Shown: one piece after another, positions 6,340 to 17,131 of the stretch
Position numbering within the stretch: the stretch's first letter is position 1
Layout of the letters: every line of letters starts with the position of its first letter
NCBI GenBank assembly: GCA_021814475.1
Contig: JAKAIE010000018.1
Coordinates: 1-43,324, forward strand
Direction: 5' to 3'
Length of the DNA: 43,324 nucleotides
Source: Nitrospirota bacterium
Lineage (GTDB): Bacteria; Nitrospirota; Thermodesulfovibrionia; Thermodesulfovibrionales; UBA6898
The notes under the pieces: generated by a model
Database searches by the model: none
What the model saw: the letters and a program-made list of their open reading frames with translations, nothing else
What the model was told of the DNA's origin: nothing
Position numbers and translations under genes: made by a program

Positions 6340-7512
6340 TCAGAGCCTCCGCCTGAAGAGGGCGTAGAACTGCTCTTTCACCTTCTCAGTCCAGGGCCGC
6401 CCGGCCCAGGCCTCGGGGGTTATTTCATCCGCCGTCAGCATGTCCTGTTCGAATATGTAGGACATCAGCCCTCCGAACTCTGCCTTGAGTATCCCTACAT
6501 TCCCTTCGTCGTTCCTCCTGAGGGACTGGAAATCCAGGTTTGTTGACCCGATGACCGACCATTCATTGTCGAAGACCGCGGTCTTCGCATGGAGGATCAC
6601 CCCCCGGTAATTGTAGATCCTGACCCCGGCCTTGAGCAGCCTGGTGAAGAACGCCCTGCCTGCATAATGGGCCGAGGAGATGTCCGACAGTCCCGGCAGC
6701 ATCAGCCGCACGTCGACGCCGCGTTTGACCGCGTCGGTCAGCACTTCTGCCATCCTCCAGCTCGGCGTGAAATACGCCGTTGTCAGGAAGATGCTCCTCC
6801 TCGCGCTGCCGATGCTGAAGTATAGAAGTTTTCTCATGCGTCTCCGTGACCTTGCCGAATTCGTGAATATCGGCAGCACCGGGATGCCATCAGGAAACGG
6901 CAGGGGCCTATCACAGGGCGCGAAAGGCCGGCCCTTCCAGATCTGCCAGGTCCTGCGGAACCGGTCGAGGAGGTCGGCCGCTGCAGGCCCCTCGAGAAAG
7001 ATCCCGGTGTCGCGCCATCCCGAGCCCTTCCTGCGAGCGTAATATCCGCGGTATTCATCCGCGATGTTCAGCCCCCCGGTGAAGGCGATGCGTCCGTCGA
7101 TGATGATCAGTTTCGTGTGGTCGCGGTGGACGTAGTGGAGTGGGGAGGTCCATTTGAAGGGACGCGAGGCCCTCACCTCGACGCCCGCATGCAGCAGGTC
7201 CCTCCAGAAACTTCCGGGGGTGAAGAGCGAGCCGAAATGGTCGTACAGGATGCAGACCCGGACACCTTCGGCAGCCTTCTGTTTCAGGATCCCCGCCAGT
7301 TCGGTGCCTGTCTCGTCGTTTCTGAATATGTAGAACTCGAGACATATCAGTCGACGGGCGCCTCGTACGGCGTCGAATATGATCGAGAAGGATTCCCGTT
7401 CTTTCCAGAGCAGGGTGACGCGGTTCCCGTCCGTGAACCGGCTGCCGGAGACCCCTTCGATCCCGGTCACGTCCAGGCTGCCGGATCCTCCGGCCTGTCG
7501 GATGGGCCTCAT
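6340..7512 (-). CDS. Cardiolipin synthase-like phospholipase D superfamily protein
   Basis: The 390-residue product has two PLD catalytic motifs: HRDHTKLIIIDGRIAFTGG (HxKx4D, about residues 133-142) and LHAKTAVFDNEWSVIGSTN (about 302-320). Both keep His, Lys and Asp, so a phosphatidyl-transfer enzyme making cardiolipin, or a related phospholipase, is likely. There is no N-terminal pair of transmembrane helices as in ClsA; length and layout are closer to ClsB. The first 25 residues (RQAGGSGSLDVTG) look unstructured. An AAGG-rich sequence stands just before the ATG. It begins 7 nt after the uvrB stop, so it is probably the last gene of a HAD-uvrB-cls operon. Confidence 0.82.
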   Translation of the reverse strand: MRPIRQAGGSGSLDVTGIEGVSGSRFTDGNRVTLLWKERESFSIIFDAVRGARRLICLEFYIFRNDETGTELAGILKQKAAEGVRVCILYDHFGSLFTPGSFWRDLLHAGVEVRASRPFKWTSPLHYVHRDHTKLIIIDGRIAFTGGLNIADEYRGYYARRKGSGWRDTGIFLEGPAAADLLDRFRRTWQIWKGRPFAPCDRPLPFPDGIPVLPIFTNSARSRRRMRKLLYFSIGSARRSIFLTTAYFTPSWRMAEVLTDAVKRGVDVRLMLPGLSDISSAHYAGRAFFTRLLKAGVRIYNYRGVILHAKTAVFDNEWSVIGSTNLDFQSLRRNDEGNVGILKAEFGGLMSYIFEQDMLTADEITPEAWAGRPWTEKVKEQFYALFRRRL

Positions 7513-7519
7513 CCTTCCC

Positions 7520-9553
7520 TCATCGCTTTTTTGAAAGTTTTACCTCTTTCTTCATACGCGGCACTTCCTTTTGAGGCTCATCTTTTTCGGCCCTGAGCTT
7601 CTTTATCCTGTCGCGGAGCAGGGCGGCGCGTTCGAAGTCGAGCGCCTTCGCCGCCTGTTTCATCTCCTCTTCCAGTCTCTGCAGCGCCTTTTCGTCTCCC
7701 GCATACGCCGCAACCTCCTCCGCGACCGCGGGGACCGTGTAATAGTCGGATTCGTATATCGAACCGGCGATGTCCTTGATGCTCGATTTGATCGTCTCGG
7801 GCGTAATATTCATACGCTCATTATACTCGGTTTGAACCTTCCGGCGGCGTTCGGTTTCATCGATCGCCCTTTTCAGGGAACCGGTGATGATGTCCGCGTA
7901 GAATATCACCTCGCCGTTGACGTTTCTGGCGGCCCTGCCGGTAGTCTGGATGAGCGACCGCTCGGACCGGAGGAAACCTTCCTTGTCCGCGTCGAGGATG
8001 GCGACGAGCGAGACCTCCGGGATGTCCAGCCCCTCCCTCAAAAGGTTGACGCCGACCAGTACGTCGAATTCCCCGAGCCTCAGGTCCCTGATGATCTCGA
8101 CCCTCTTGAGGGTGTCGATGTCCGAATGGAGGTACCTCGCCCTTACCCCCAGCTGTATATAATAGTCCGTCAGGTCTTCCGCCATCTTCTTCGTCAACGT
8201 GGTGACAAGGACGCGTTCGGACCTCCCGACTCTCTTCCTGATCTCGCCGAGGAGGTCGTCGACCTGCCCGGAAACGGGCCTGACAGTGGGTTTCGGGTCG
8301 GTCAGACCGGTCGGCCTGATGATCTGCTCCACAACCCTTCCGCCGGACTTCACGATCTCGTATTCGGAGGGGGTTGCAGAGACATAGACCGCCTGGTTCA
8401 CCATGCGTTCGAACTCATCGAATTTCAGGGGCCGGTTGTCGAGGGCGGACGGGAGCCTGAACCCGAAGTCGATGAGGTTCTGTTTCCGGGACCGGTCTCC
8501 TTCGTACATGCCCCGGATCTGCGGCACGGTGGCATGGGACTCGTCGATAAAGAAGACAAAGTCTTCCGGGAAGTAGTGGATCAGGGTATACGGCGGCTCT
8601 CCCTGCTCCCGGCCGCTGAGGTGGCGGGAATAATTCTCGATGCCGTGGCAGTAGTTGAACTCCTTCAGCATCTCCATGTCGAACCGGGTCCGCTCCTCGA
8701 TGCGGCGGGCCTCTATAATCTTCCCCTGCCGGAGGAACATCTCGACCGACTCCTTCATCTCCCGCTCGATGCCCACAAGCCCGGACTCCAACCGTTCCCG
8801 CGGCGTCAGCCAGTGGCTGTTCGGGAAGATCGCGATTTTGTCGATGCGGCGCAGCCGCCCGCCGCTCGCCGGGTCCACCTCGCTGATCGTGTCGATGTCG
8901 TCCCCGAAGAATTCGACCCTGAGCACCTTGTCGAAAGAGAAGGACGGGAAGATCTCGACGACATCTCCCCGGACCCTGAATCTGCCCCTCTTGAACTCGT
9001 TGTCCGAACGTTCGTACTGGATCTCGATCAGCCTGGAGAGAATCTCGTCGCGTTCGACATGCATCCCCTCCTCAAGAAGAAGGTGCATATCCATATAGTC
9101 CTGCGGAGAGCCGATACCGTAAATGCAGGAGACAGAGGCTACGACGATAACGTCCCGCCTCTCAAGCACCGCCCGTGTGGCCGAATGCCTGAGCCGGTCT
9201 ATATCGTCGTTGATCAGTGCGTCCTTCTCTATGTATGTGTCGGTGGTGGGGATATACGCTTCCGGCTGGTAATAGTCGTAATAGCTGACGAAGAACTCGA
9301 CCGCGTTGTCGGGGAAGAGCTCTTTGAACTCGCCGTAGAGCTGCGCCGCCAGAGTCTTGTTGTGGGCCATGACGAGTGCCGGCCGGTTCACGCCGGCGAT
9401 CACCTGGGCCATGGTGAAGGTCTTGCCCGAGCCTGTGACACCGAGAAGGACCTGGTGCTTCCGGTCCGCGAGGATGCCCTCGGACAGTTCCCTGATCGCC
9501 CGGGGCTGGTCGCCCTTCGGGGTAAAATCTGAAGAAATCCTGAAGTCGGGCAT
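7520..9553 (-). CDS. uvrB: UvrABC excision repair protein subunit B
   Basis: UvrB is the damage-verifying helicase-like subunit of nucleotide excision repair, loaded by UvrA and then bound by UvrC. The 677-residue product is full length. It has Walker A GVTGSGKT near residue 38 and the beta-hairpin [12 protein letters not shown] near 92-103 that threads behind the damaged strand. DESHATVPQ (motif II region), the helicase motifs [11 protein letters not shown] and [10 protein letters not shown], and QTTGRAARN follow. The C-terminal UVR domain contains [17 protein letters not shown], and a Lys-rich tail ends the protein. The ATG at 9553 is preferred to an in-frame GTG at 9556; AAGGACAGG lies just upstream. 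It follows the HAD gene by 37 nt. Confidence 0.96.
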   Translation of the reverse strand: MPDFRISSDFTPKGDQPRAIRELSEGILADRKHQVLLGVTGSGKTFTMAQVIAGVNRPALVMAHNKTLAAQLYGEFKELFPDNAVEFFVSYYDYYQPEAYIPTTDTYIEKDALINDDIDRLRHSATRAVLERRDVIVVASVSCIYGIGSPQDYMDMHLLLEEGMHVERDEILSRLIEIQYERSDNEFKRGRFRVRGDVVEIFPSFSFDKVLRVEFFGDDIDTISEVDPASGGRLRRIDKIAIFPNSHWLTPRERLESGLVGIEREMKESVEMFLRQGKIIEARRIEERTRFDMEMLKEFNYCHGIENYSRHLSGREQGEPPYTLIHYFPEDFVFFIDESHATVPQIRGMYEGDRSRKQNLIDFGFRLPSALDNRPLKFDEFERMVNQAVYVSATPSEYEIVKSGGRVVEQIIRPTGLTDPKPTVRPVSGQVDDLLGEIRKRVGRSERVLVTTLTKKMAEDLTDYYIQLGVRARYLHSDIDTLKRVEIIRDLRLGEFDVLVGVNLLREGLDIPEVSLVAILDADKEGFLRSERSLIQTTGRAARNVNGEVIFYADIITGSLKRAIDETERRRKVQTEYNERMNITPETIKSSIKDIAGSIYESDYYTVPAVAEEVAAYAGDEKALQRLEEEMKQAAKALDFERAALLRDRIKKLRAEKDEPQKEVPRMKKEVKLSKKR

Positions 9554-9590
9554 CACCTGTCCTTCATCACGCCGGAAGGGTTCGCTGTCG

Positions 9591-10286
9591 TCACTCCTGG
9601 ACAGCGGCCGGCGTTGTAAGGGAGGAGAGAAACCGCTCTGTGTCTGAAAGGTCTTCGAAGACGATGTCCGCCCCTGCCTTTTCCAGGCTCTCTGCCGTGT
9701 ACGGCCCCGTGGCGACAGCGATCGAGAGGGCGCCGTAGGCCTTGGCGCAGTCCACGTCCCGGGGAGTATCGCCTATGACAACGCAGTCCCTGTAGTCCAC
9801 GAGGAGTGACCGCGTCCTGTAGAGTTTGTCGACCGCCACCGGCAGGAGTTGATTCCTGTCCTCCGAATCGTTGCCGAAGGCCCCGACCTCGAAGAAACAG
9901 TCCAGACCGAAATTTTTGAGTTTTATATTCGCGCCGTCCCGTATATTGCCGGTCAGGAGCCCGAGTACATGCAGCTCTTCAAGCCTGATCGCTTCGAGGG
10001 CCTCACAGATGCCCTGTTTGACCTCGCCGCGGGTGGTGCGCATTTCCACGCCGAGAAAGCGTATGTATCTCTCGAAAAAGACGGTAGCGGCCTCCTCGCT
10101 GAAGGGGATGTTGTGCAGCAGCATCCCTTCGCGGAGGATCTGGGTATCCGTTTTCCCGGCCATCGAAATATCCCTGAACGCCTCAGGTATCCCGAACATC
10201 TGCTCAAAGGCCCTGTTCAGGGAACGGGAACCGGCGCCGCCCGAATCGATGAGCGTCCCGTCGATATCGAAGAGGAGAAATTTCAT
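9591..10286 (-). CDS. HAD-superfamily hydrolase, phosphoglycolate phosphatase-like
   Basis: This 231-residue protein starts [20 protein letters not shown], the HAD motif I with both Asp residues. It continues with a helical cap (about residues 20-90), motif II LGLLTGN, and motif [20 protein letters not shown] followed by [10 protein letters not shown]. This is the subfamily that includes Gph-type phosphatases of small phosphorylated metabolites; the substrate cannot be fixed from sequence. The ATG at 10286 gives the normal family start; a TTG at 10322 in frame would add 12 unlikely residues. A TTGACT/TATCGT pair overlaps that upstream piece, which would place transcription only a few bases before the ATG, a near-leaderless arrangement. 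It is probably the first gene of the operon with uvrB and the PLD gene. Confidence 0.85.
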   Translation of the reverse strand: MKFLLFDIDGTLIDSGGAGSRSLNRAFEQMFGIPEAFRDISMAGKTDTQILREGMLLHNIPFSEEAATVFFERYIRFLGVEMRTTRGEVKQGICEALEAIRLEELHVLGLLTGNIRDGANIKLKNFGLDCFFEVGAFGNDSEDRNQLLPVAVDKLYRTRSLLVDYRDCVVIGDTPRDVDCAKAYGALSIAVATGPYTAESLEKAGADIVFEDLSDTERFLSSLTTPAAVQE

Positions 10287-10335
10287 AATTGTACGATAGC
10301 GGGAGGAGAGGGGGTAAGTCAATGAAGAGAGGTGC

Positions 10336-10363
10336 GGGGGCAGGCGTTATAAGGCCTGCCCCC
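10336..10363 (-). terminator. Strong hairpin downstream of the surface protein gene
   Basis: GGGGGCAGGC (10336-10345) pairs perfectly with GCCTGCCCCC (10354-10363) around an 8-nt loop. It lies 20 nt past the stop of the minus-strand gene ending at 10383. No clear T-run follows, so it may be a weak terminator or an mRNA-stabilising end. Confidence 0.5.
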
Positions 10364-10382
10364 GGGTATCCGCATTCAGGGA

Positions 10383-11852
10383 CTAGTTCTTCCTGCGCCT
10401 GAGTGCCCTCATTATTCCGAGCACGAACAGCGGCAGGAGTATCAGCGCAGCATCGGCTGCCGCTGCCGGACCGTTCTGATGACCCCCGATCGTACAGCCT
10501 CCGCCTCCCTCGTCCCCGCCTGTCGCTACAGGGGATGCCACACCGACAGGGTCGGTGATAGAACCGTTCGCAACTCCGTCGCTGTCTCCGGCGCCTCCGT
10601 CGGTCAGGGTAAGCGTAACGGTGTTGCCGGATATGGCTGCATTAGTATATTCATGGAATCCGTCCGCCAGTGCCTTGTATACCTTGCTCCCTGAAGGGAT
10701 CGCAGAGGGGAAGGTGAGCGTTACCTGGGAAGTGCCGCCTATGGCGACCCCATTCACCTTGAAGGTGACCAGGCCGTTGTTGAAGGCAAAGCCCGAGGGT
10801 TTTCCTGCCTGGTTTATCGAGCCGTCGGAGTCAGAGACCGCCGACACGCTGGTCAGGTTGGTGCCTCCGGTCATCGTCTCGACCGTGATCTGGCCCGATC
10901 CCCTGGCCGCATTCACCGTGACGGACGTCTGGCCTGCCGGCGGGGTCTGCACGGTGATCGTCGTCTGGGCGCTCATAGATGCCGATACATTGCCTGCAGC
11001 GTCCCGGGCCCATGCAAAGAGTGTCTTTGCTCCGTCCGAGGCGAACGTGTAGCTTGCGGGCGCGGTTGCAGACCAGCCGGTGGCGCTCGCTGAAGGGGCG
11101 GTGGCCGATTCAGTGACCATATACCCGGTGACGCCGACATTGTCCGTTGCCGTAAACGAGGTGATGGTCACCGTCAGGGAGGTTGAGGAAGACGGGATCG
11201 AGAAGGCGGTCACTGTCGGAGCCGTGGTATCGGCTGTGGGCGGCAGGGTGATCGTAGTGGAGGCGCTCAGAGATGCCGAGACGTTGCCTGCAGCGTCCTT
11301 TGCCCATGCGAAGGCTGTCTGCGCTCCAGCTGAAGCGAATGTGAAGTTTGCAGGCGGGGTCGCGGACCAGCCGGTGGCGCCGGCCGCGGGGGCGGTGGCC
11401 GATGCGGTGACCATATACCCGGTGACGCCGACATTGTCCGTTGCCGTGAACGAGGTGACGGCCACAGTCAGGGAGGTTGAGGAGGACGGGATCGAGAAGG
11501 CGGTCACCGTCGGAGCAGTAGTATCTCCTGCAGGCGCCGGGTGACTGGCCGCATCACCGGGGTTGGTGCCGGCGTTGATCTCGACGATATTCGTGAATCC
11601 GTCGCCGTCTGAATCCAGGTTCTCGATAGGAGCAAAGGCATGGCCGGCGCCAGCATAGGCGGTGCCGTAGGGGTTCCTCGGCCCCGGGCTCTGGGCATTG
11701 AGATGACATATCCCACAGCCGAAGGCCACAGTCCCCGATGAGGGATATGTGCTCGTAAACGAGCTGAAATATGCGGGCAGTGCGGAGGCCGATCCGTACG
11801 CTGCCAGAGAAATCGCGCAACACATAAGCAATATACCTGTGAGTCTCTTCAT
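10383..11852 (-). CDS. Exported surface protein: one haem motif, two Ig-like repeats, C-terminal anchor
   Basis: The product is 489 residues. The signal peptide covers about residues 1-24. One c-type haem motif, CGICH, lies at 46-50. A calcium-type DSDGDGFTNIVEINAGTNPGD loop lies near 80, and two 98-residue repeats begin near 110 and 208, each starting DTTAPTVTAFSIPSSSTSLT. The next domain (about 305-445) contains NAARGSGQITVETMTGG and resembles what I recall as choice-of-anchor U. The C-terminus is a Gly-rich, Cys-containing linker (GGGGCTIGG), a hydrophobic helix and RRRKN, the layout of CTERM-type sorting tails. The ATG at 11852 is chosen because AAGGAG precedes it by 6 nt; the frame is open to 11963 but without a signal peptide in front. 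Role unknown; an electron-transfer or adhesion protein on the cell surface is an inference. Confidence 0.75.
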   Translation of the reverse strand: MKRLTGILLMCCAISLAAYGSASALPAYFSSFTSTYPSSGTVAFGCGICHLNAQSPGPRNPYGTAYAGAGHAFAPIENLDSDGDGFTNIVEINAGTNPGDAASHPAPAGDTTAPTVTAFSIPSSSTSLTVAVTSFTATDNVGVTGYMVTASATAPAAGATGWSATPPANFTFASAGAQTAFAWAKDAAGNVSASLSASTTITLPPTADTTAPTVTAFSIPSSSTSLTVTITSFTATDNVGVTGYMVTESATAPSASATGWSATAPASYTFASDGAKTLFAWARDAAGNVSASMSAQTTITVQTPPAGQTSVTVNAARGSGQITVETMTGGTNLTSVSAVSDSDGSINQAGKPSGFAFNNGLVTFKVNGVAIGGTSQVTLTFPSAIPSGSKVYKALADGFHEYTNAAISGNTVTLTLTDGGAGDSDGVANGSITDPVGVASPVATGGDEGGGGCTIGGHQNGPAAAADAALILLPLFVLGIMRALRRRKN

Positions 11853-11970
11853 TGTTTTCTCCTTGTTCTGTGAGGTGATATTTTCTTGAACTGTTTTTTC
11901 AAAACTCTGCAGGGGCTTCATTGAATTTCCGGGAGACGTACCTCCTTTCGTTAACGCGGCCACTTTTAAA

Positions 11971-11999
11971 AATTAATTGATACCCGCCCCGGCGGTCAA
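11971..11999 (-). promoter_or_regulatory. Predicted promoter of the surface protein gene
   Basis: On the minus strand TTGACC (11994-11999) and TTAATT (11971-11976) are 17 bp apart. The resulting leader of about 110 nt contains AAAGGAGG near 11948 without a start codon at the right distance, so part of it may be a short untranslated or leader-peptide region. Between here and 12186 I see only AT-rich DNA and no gene. Confidence 0.45.
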
Positions 12000-12185
12000 G
12001 TTAAATAAAGTTAATTACAGGATGAAATTACTCTTTTTTGTCGGCAACATTTTTATAATATGCCTCCGGAGACAATAATTATATCAGGCACCCGCTGCCG
12101 GACCTGTAGGATTTTGCCGACGTCTTCTTGAAAATAATCTCTCCGGACTAGTAATGTATTGGGGTAGTTTCCAGGAAGGGGGAAT

Positions 12186-13205
12186 GTGGTGCCGCAGCGA
12201 AAAATACTGGTCACCGGGGCAGCCGGGTTTATAGGATTTCATCTCTCGAAGAGACTGATCGCAATGGGCGACGCCGTCGTCGGCCTCGACAATCTCAATG
12301 ATTATTACGACGTCAACCTGAAGCTCGCACGGCTGAAACAGATGTCTTTCGAGCCGAGTTTCACTCCGGTGAGGATCGACCTGGCGGACAGGGAGGCAGT
12401 GGAGCGCCTCTTTGCCGGTGAGAAATTCGATATTGTCGTGAACCTTGCGGCGCAGGCAGGGGTCAGGTATTCCCTTGTCAACCCGCACGCCTATGCCGAA
12501 AGCAATCTCGCCGGGTTTCTGAACGTCCTCGAAGGGTGTCGCCGGCACGGTGTGAAGCATCTCGTCTTTGCATCATCGAGTTCGGTCTACGGCGCCAACA
12601 CGACCGTGCCGTTTTCGGTCCATCATAATGTGGACCACCCGGTCTCGCTCTATGCCGCGACAAAAAAGGCGAATGAGCTCATGGCCCATTCCTACTCAAG
12701 CCTGTACAACATCCCCTGCACGGGGCTGAGGTTCTTCACGGTCTATGGTCCCTGGGGCCGGCCCGACATGGCCTATTTTCTTTTTACGAAGGCTATTATC
12801 GAAGGCAGGCCTATCGATGTCTTCAACTTCGGCAGGATGCAGAGGGATTTTACCTATATCGACGACATCGTCGAAGGGGTGGTGAGGGTGATGTGGCGCA
12901 TTCCCTCCCCCGACCCCGGCTGGTCCGGAGCTTCGCCTGATGCGGCGACGAGTTATGCGCCGTACCGCATCTACAATATCGGCAACAACCAGCCGGTGGA
13001 ACTGCTGCATTTCATCGGGGTCCTCGAGGACTGCCTCGGGAAAAAGGCGGAAAAAAGGATGCTGCCGATCCAGGCCGGCGACGTGCCGGTAACGTACGCA
13101 GATATAGACGATCTTGTCCGGGACACCGGTTTTACGCCGTCGACCACGATCGGGGACGGTCTCCGCAGATTCGTGGAATGGTATAATGAATACTATAAAA
13201 ATTAA
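12186..13205 (+). CDS. UDP-glucuronate 4-epimerase-like NAD-dependent epimerase
   Basis: This is a 339-residue short-chain dehydrogenase-type sugar-nucleotide epimerase. The N-terminal Rossmann motif is [10 protein letters not shown], followed by [18 protein letters not shown], which is typical of the CapI/LpsL group converting UDP-glucuronate to UDP-galacturonate. The catalytic set is present: SSSSVYG and YAATKKANE (YxxxK, near residue 160). [10 protein letters not shown] follows. It would supply galacturonate for lipopolysaccharide or capsule. Two GTG codons (12186 and 12189) can start it; AGGAAGGGGG precedes both. It ends 12 nt before galE and the two are likely co-transcribed. Other UDP-sugar substrates cannot be excluded. 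Confidence 0.85.
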   Translation: MVPQRKILVTGAAGFIGFHLSKRLIAMGDAVVGLDNLNDYYDVNLKLARLKQMSFEPSFTPVRIDLADREAVERLFAGEKFDIVVNLAAQAGVRYSLVNPHAYAESNLAGFLNVLEGCRRHGVKHLVFASSSSVYGANTTVPFSVHHNVDHPVSLYAATKKANELMAHSYSSLYNIPCTGLRFFTVYGPWGRPDMAYFLFTKAIIEGRPIDVFNFGRMQRDFTYIDDIVEGVVRVMWRIPSPDPGWSGASPDAATSYAPYRIYNIGNNQPVELLHFIGVLEDCLGKKAEKRMLPIQAGDVPVTYADIDDLVRDTGFTPSTTIGDGLRRFVEWYNEYYKN

Positions 13206-13214
13206 GGAGACTGA

Positions 13215-14624
<1,410 letters not shown>

Positions 14625-14768
14625 TTCCTCTCTCCTCGATAATAATGAGCTTCCGGATGCTGTCGTAGATTATCACACGCCGCTGCCGGAGGGCAAAAAG
14701 AGGGGAGCGGCCGGCAGAACATACTACTCCTTGACACTTCATGTATCGAATGGTATTTTATGACCTGA

Positions 14769-16766
14769 ATGACCAGCGTATTCTCCAGTGCATTTCTCAG
14801 GATCCGGACCTGTCTTGCGATGACCCTCCTGGCGGCATGCTGCCTGACCGGTGTTGTCACTGCGGGAACAGCCTTTGCCGCCTCTTCGTCCGGAGACGGC
14901 AATGAAGCGGGGATCACCACAAAGGACGAACTCCTCCTCTTCTGGGACGAAAAAGACCTCTATGTCCAGTCTGCCACGAGAAACGGGAAACCGATCTCCC
15001 AGGCTGCCGAGAATATCACCGTCGTCACCTCGAAGGAGATAGAGGATATGAACGCCCACAATGTAGGCGAGGTCCTGAACAGGATCACCGGTCTCTTTGT
15101 CGATTCGAGCGGCCTTGACCTGGGGAGCAGCTCCCTCCTCCATATCCAGGGTTCCGAAGAGAGGCATGTGCTCGTGCTTGTCGACGGTATCACCTGGAAC
15201 ACGCTCACAGGCGGAAACGCCGAGACTATGACGATCCCAGTCAGGATCATCGACCGCATCGAGGTGATAAAGGGGCCCGCGTCCTCCTCGTGGGGTTCCG
15301 CCCTTGGTGGTGTGATCAATATCATCACAAAGAAAGCAGGGGACACCAGGGTCCCGACCGGCACCATGTCCGTCTCGTACGGGGAGAGGAACACGTCTGA
15401 CCTTTCCGCAGGCATATCCGGCAGGGCCGGCGCTGCAGGATATTATATCTATGCAGGGAGACAGGAATCGGACGGCCTGAGGGACGGCAGGGACTTCAGG
15501 AGCAACAGCTTCTTTTCGAAGTTCAATGTGCCTGTCTCGAAGGATGTCAGCCTCGGCTTCAGCCTCGGCTACAGCGAGCCGCAGTCGACCCTGGCGGTCC
15601 TCCCGAGTTTTGACCTCCTGAACCACGCGATTATCCGGGCGTTGTATGCGACCGCGTCTCTCGATGCGGCGGTTGCTCAGGACCTGAAGCTGAACCTGCA
15701 GCTCCAGACACTCAAACAGAAGTTCGATCTGAATAATTCAGTCCTCGGGCTGGGGATGATCGGCAATGCCGGTGACCTCTTCCAGGACGCCGTCTATGAC
15801 GAAAAGACGATCGGCGCTGCCGGCAAGCTCGTCTGGACAAAGGGCCCACATACAGCCGTCCTCGGAGTCGACTTCAGCCACGGCAGCCTCGACCAGGTCC
15901 TCACCTCGGGGGCGCTCCTCCAGTCCTTCGGTGTCCCCGAGGTCCTGAGCACCAATCCCGATATCGACAAGTGGGCTGTTTATGCGAATGATACGATAAC
16001 AGTCGGGAGCTTCTCCCTCACCCCGGGCATACGGTTCGACCATAACAATATCACCGGCTCTTTCACGAGTCCTAGCATAGGGGCGACGTACAAACTTGCC
16101 GAGAGGACGATCCTCAGGGCCTCTGTTGCAAGGGGCTTCACCATCCCCCCCCTTTCACTGACATCAGGTGGCGCAATATTCCTCGATCCGAACCCCTCAC
16201 TTAAACCTGAAAAGGTATGGTCGTACCAGGCCGGCGTTGAATCGGGTGTCACGGAGTATCTCTGGGTCAAGGCGACCGTCTTCAGGCATGACCTGAGCAA
16301 TAACCTGGTGAGATCGCCCCTGGCAGGCGGGCCGCCCCTGTTTAACGATTTAGAGGTGAACCAGGGAGACATCAAGAGGCAGGGCGCCGAGCTCGAGGCG
16401 GACACAGTGCCTTTCCATAACTTCTCCCTGAGGGCCGGCTTCGCCTATGTGAAGATAGCGCCCTCTCTGAAGGACAGCCTCGTGAATTATGCATACAATA
16501 TCGGGATCAGGTACGACGACAAAAAATCCCTTGAGGCCCAGCTCTTCGGACACTATGTCTGGTGGAACGCCGACGGGGCAATGAACGGGAAGTACGATGC
16601 CTTTATCTGGGACCTGAACGTCAGGAAGAAGATATACTCGACCGAGATGACCGATACAGAGCTCTTCCTGACCGCCCACAACCTCTTCAACGGTTCCCAG
16701 TATGCGAGCGGAGACATGAAGAACCCCAGGAGATGGGTCGAGGCCGGCCTTAGATTCAAGTTTTAA
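14769..16766 (+). CDS. TonB-dependent outer-membrane receptor
   Basis: The product is 665 residues with a signal peptide (about 1-38, ending GTAFA). A conserved ELLLFWDEKDLYVQSATRNG stretch precedes the plug domain (about 75-185), whose signature parts are ITVVTSKEIEDMNAHNVGEV, LVLVDGITWN, RIIDRIEVIKGPASSSWGS and GGVINIITKKAG. The remaining ~450 residues form the beta-barrel, ending in the aromatic-terminal strand RWVEAGLRFKF needed for BAM recognition. Such receptors import metal chelates or cobalamin with TonB energy; the ligand is not predictable here. Translation start at 14769 is supported by the signal peptide although the ribosome-binding site is weak. It lies just upstream of the peptide cassette but has its own terminator. 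Confidence 0.9.
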   Translation: MTSVFSSAFLRIRTCLAMTLLAACCLTGVVTAGTAFAASSSGDGNEAGITTKDELLLFWDEKDLYVQSATRNGKPISQAAENITVVTSKEIEDMNAHNVGEVLNRITGLFVDSSGLDLGSSSLLHIQGSEERHVLVLVDGITWNTLTGGNAETMTIPVRIIDRIEVIKGPASSSWGSALGGVINIITKKAGDTRVPTGTMSVSYGERNTSDLSAGISGRAGAAGYYIYAGRQESDGLRDGRDFRSNSFFSKFNVPVSKDVSLGFSLGYSEPQSTLAVLPSFDLLNHAIIRALYATASLDAAVAQDLKLNLQLQTLKQKFDLNNSVLGLGMIGNAGDLFQDAVYDEKTIGAAGKLVWTKGPHTAVLGVDFSHGSLDQVLTSGALLQSFGVPEVLSTNPDIDKWAVYANDTITVGSFSLTPGIRFDHNNITGSFTSPSIGATYKLAERTILRASVARGFTIPPLSLTSGGAIFLDPNPSLKPEKVWSYQAGVESGVTEYLWVKATVFRHDLSNNLVRSPLAGGPPLFNDLEVNQGDIKRQGAELEADTVPFHNFSLRAGFAYVKIAPSLKDSLVNYAYNIGIRYDDKKSLEAQLFGHYVWWNADGAMNGKYDAFIWDLNVRKKIYSTEMTDTELFLTAHNLFNGSQYASGDMKNPRRWVEAGLRFKF

Positions 16767-16877
16767 GGATACTTTCCCTTAGTCGCTGCACCTCATTGCT
16801 GTTTTTTCCCTTTCTTTCCTTTTGAACTCTTTCCCGTACTGACAATGATCTTCCCTGTTGCCTGAATTGCGCCTCTA

Positions 16878-16907
16878 CCTGGCCTAAGGTTGCCAGGAAT
16901 ATTTTTA
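16878..16907 (+). terminator. Probable intrinsic terminator after the TonB receptor
   Basis: CCTGGC (16878-16883) pairs with GCCAGG (16892-16897) around an 8-nt loop, followed by AATATTTTTAATT. It lies 112 nt after the receptor stop and just before the promoter of the peptide cassette, separating the two transcripts. Confidence 0.6.
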
Positions 16908-16929
16908 ATTAAATTTATTTAATATTTAG

Positions 16930-16958
16930 TTGACAACAGGTAAAATATGTCATATATT
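16930..16958 (+). promoter_or_regulatory. Strong sigma-70 promoter of the peptide cassette
   Basis: TTGACA (16930-16935) and TATATT (16953-16958) are separated by exactly 17 bp in AT-rich DNA, about 64 nt before the precursor start codon. This near-consensus match suggests high or housekeeping-type expression of the short peptide gene. Confidence 0.8.
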
Positions 16959-17021
16959 TATGCACTTTTCAAACCGCCCTTGGCGCTTAACGATCAGAGA
17001 TAGAAATAATCAGGAGGTAAT

Positions 17022-17123
17022 ATGGAAAAGTCGATTGTGATCCTTGACTGCGGCATTGACATGGAAGAGATCGCGGGTCCGCTCGGATGCTGCCTGTCTG
17101 CTGTTGTTGCCACACGGGCCTAA
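17022..17123 (+). CDS. 33-residue RiPP precursor peptide with Gly-Cys-Cys core
   Basis: This short frame, ATG at 17022 to TAA at 17121-17123, has AGGAGG 4 nt upstream and a near-consensus promoter. Its peptide can be read as a leader MEKSIVILDCGIDMEEIAG followed by PLGCCLSAVVATRA. Cysteines are at positions 10, 23 and 24. An acidic leader, a small Gly/Ala/Cys C-terminal part and an adjacent radical SAM/SPASM enzyme are the hallmarks of a ribosomally made, post-translationally modified peptide. The adjacent enzyme resembles, as I recall, the group annotated as putative geopeptide maturases, whose substrates are similarly tiny peptides. The modification (thioether, other crosslink or epimerisation) and the cleavage site cannot be read from sequence. 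It is too short for most gene callers. Confidence 0.8.
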   Translation: MEKSIVILDCGIDMEEIAGPLGCCLSAVVATRA

Positions 17124-17131
17124 CAGATATG

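Noticed and set aside
7571-9532. 653-residue open frame on the plus strand
   Set aside because: It is exactly antisense to uvrB, whose motifs are all present; the frame is open because of GC-rich codon bias, and its sequence is low-complexity in Val, Asp, Arg and Pro.
12022-12078. Short frame upstream of the epimerase genes
   Set aside because: Eighteen codons in AT-rich DNA, no promoter in proper position and no similarity to known leader peptides.
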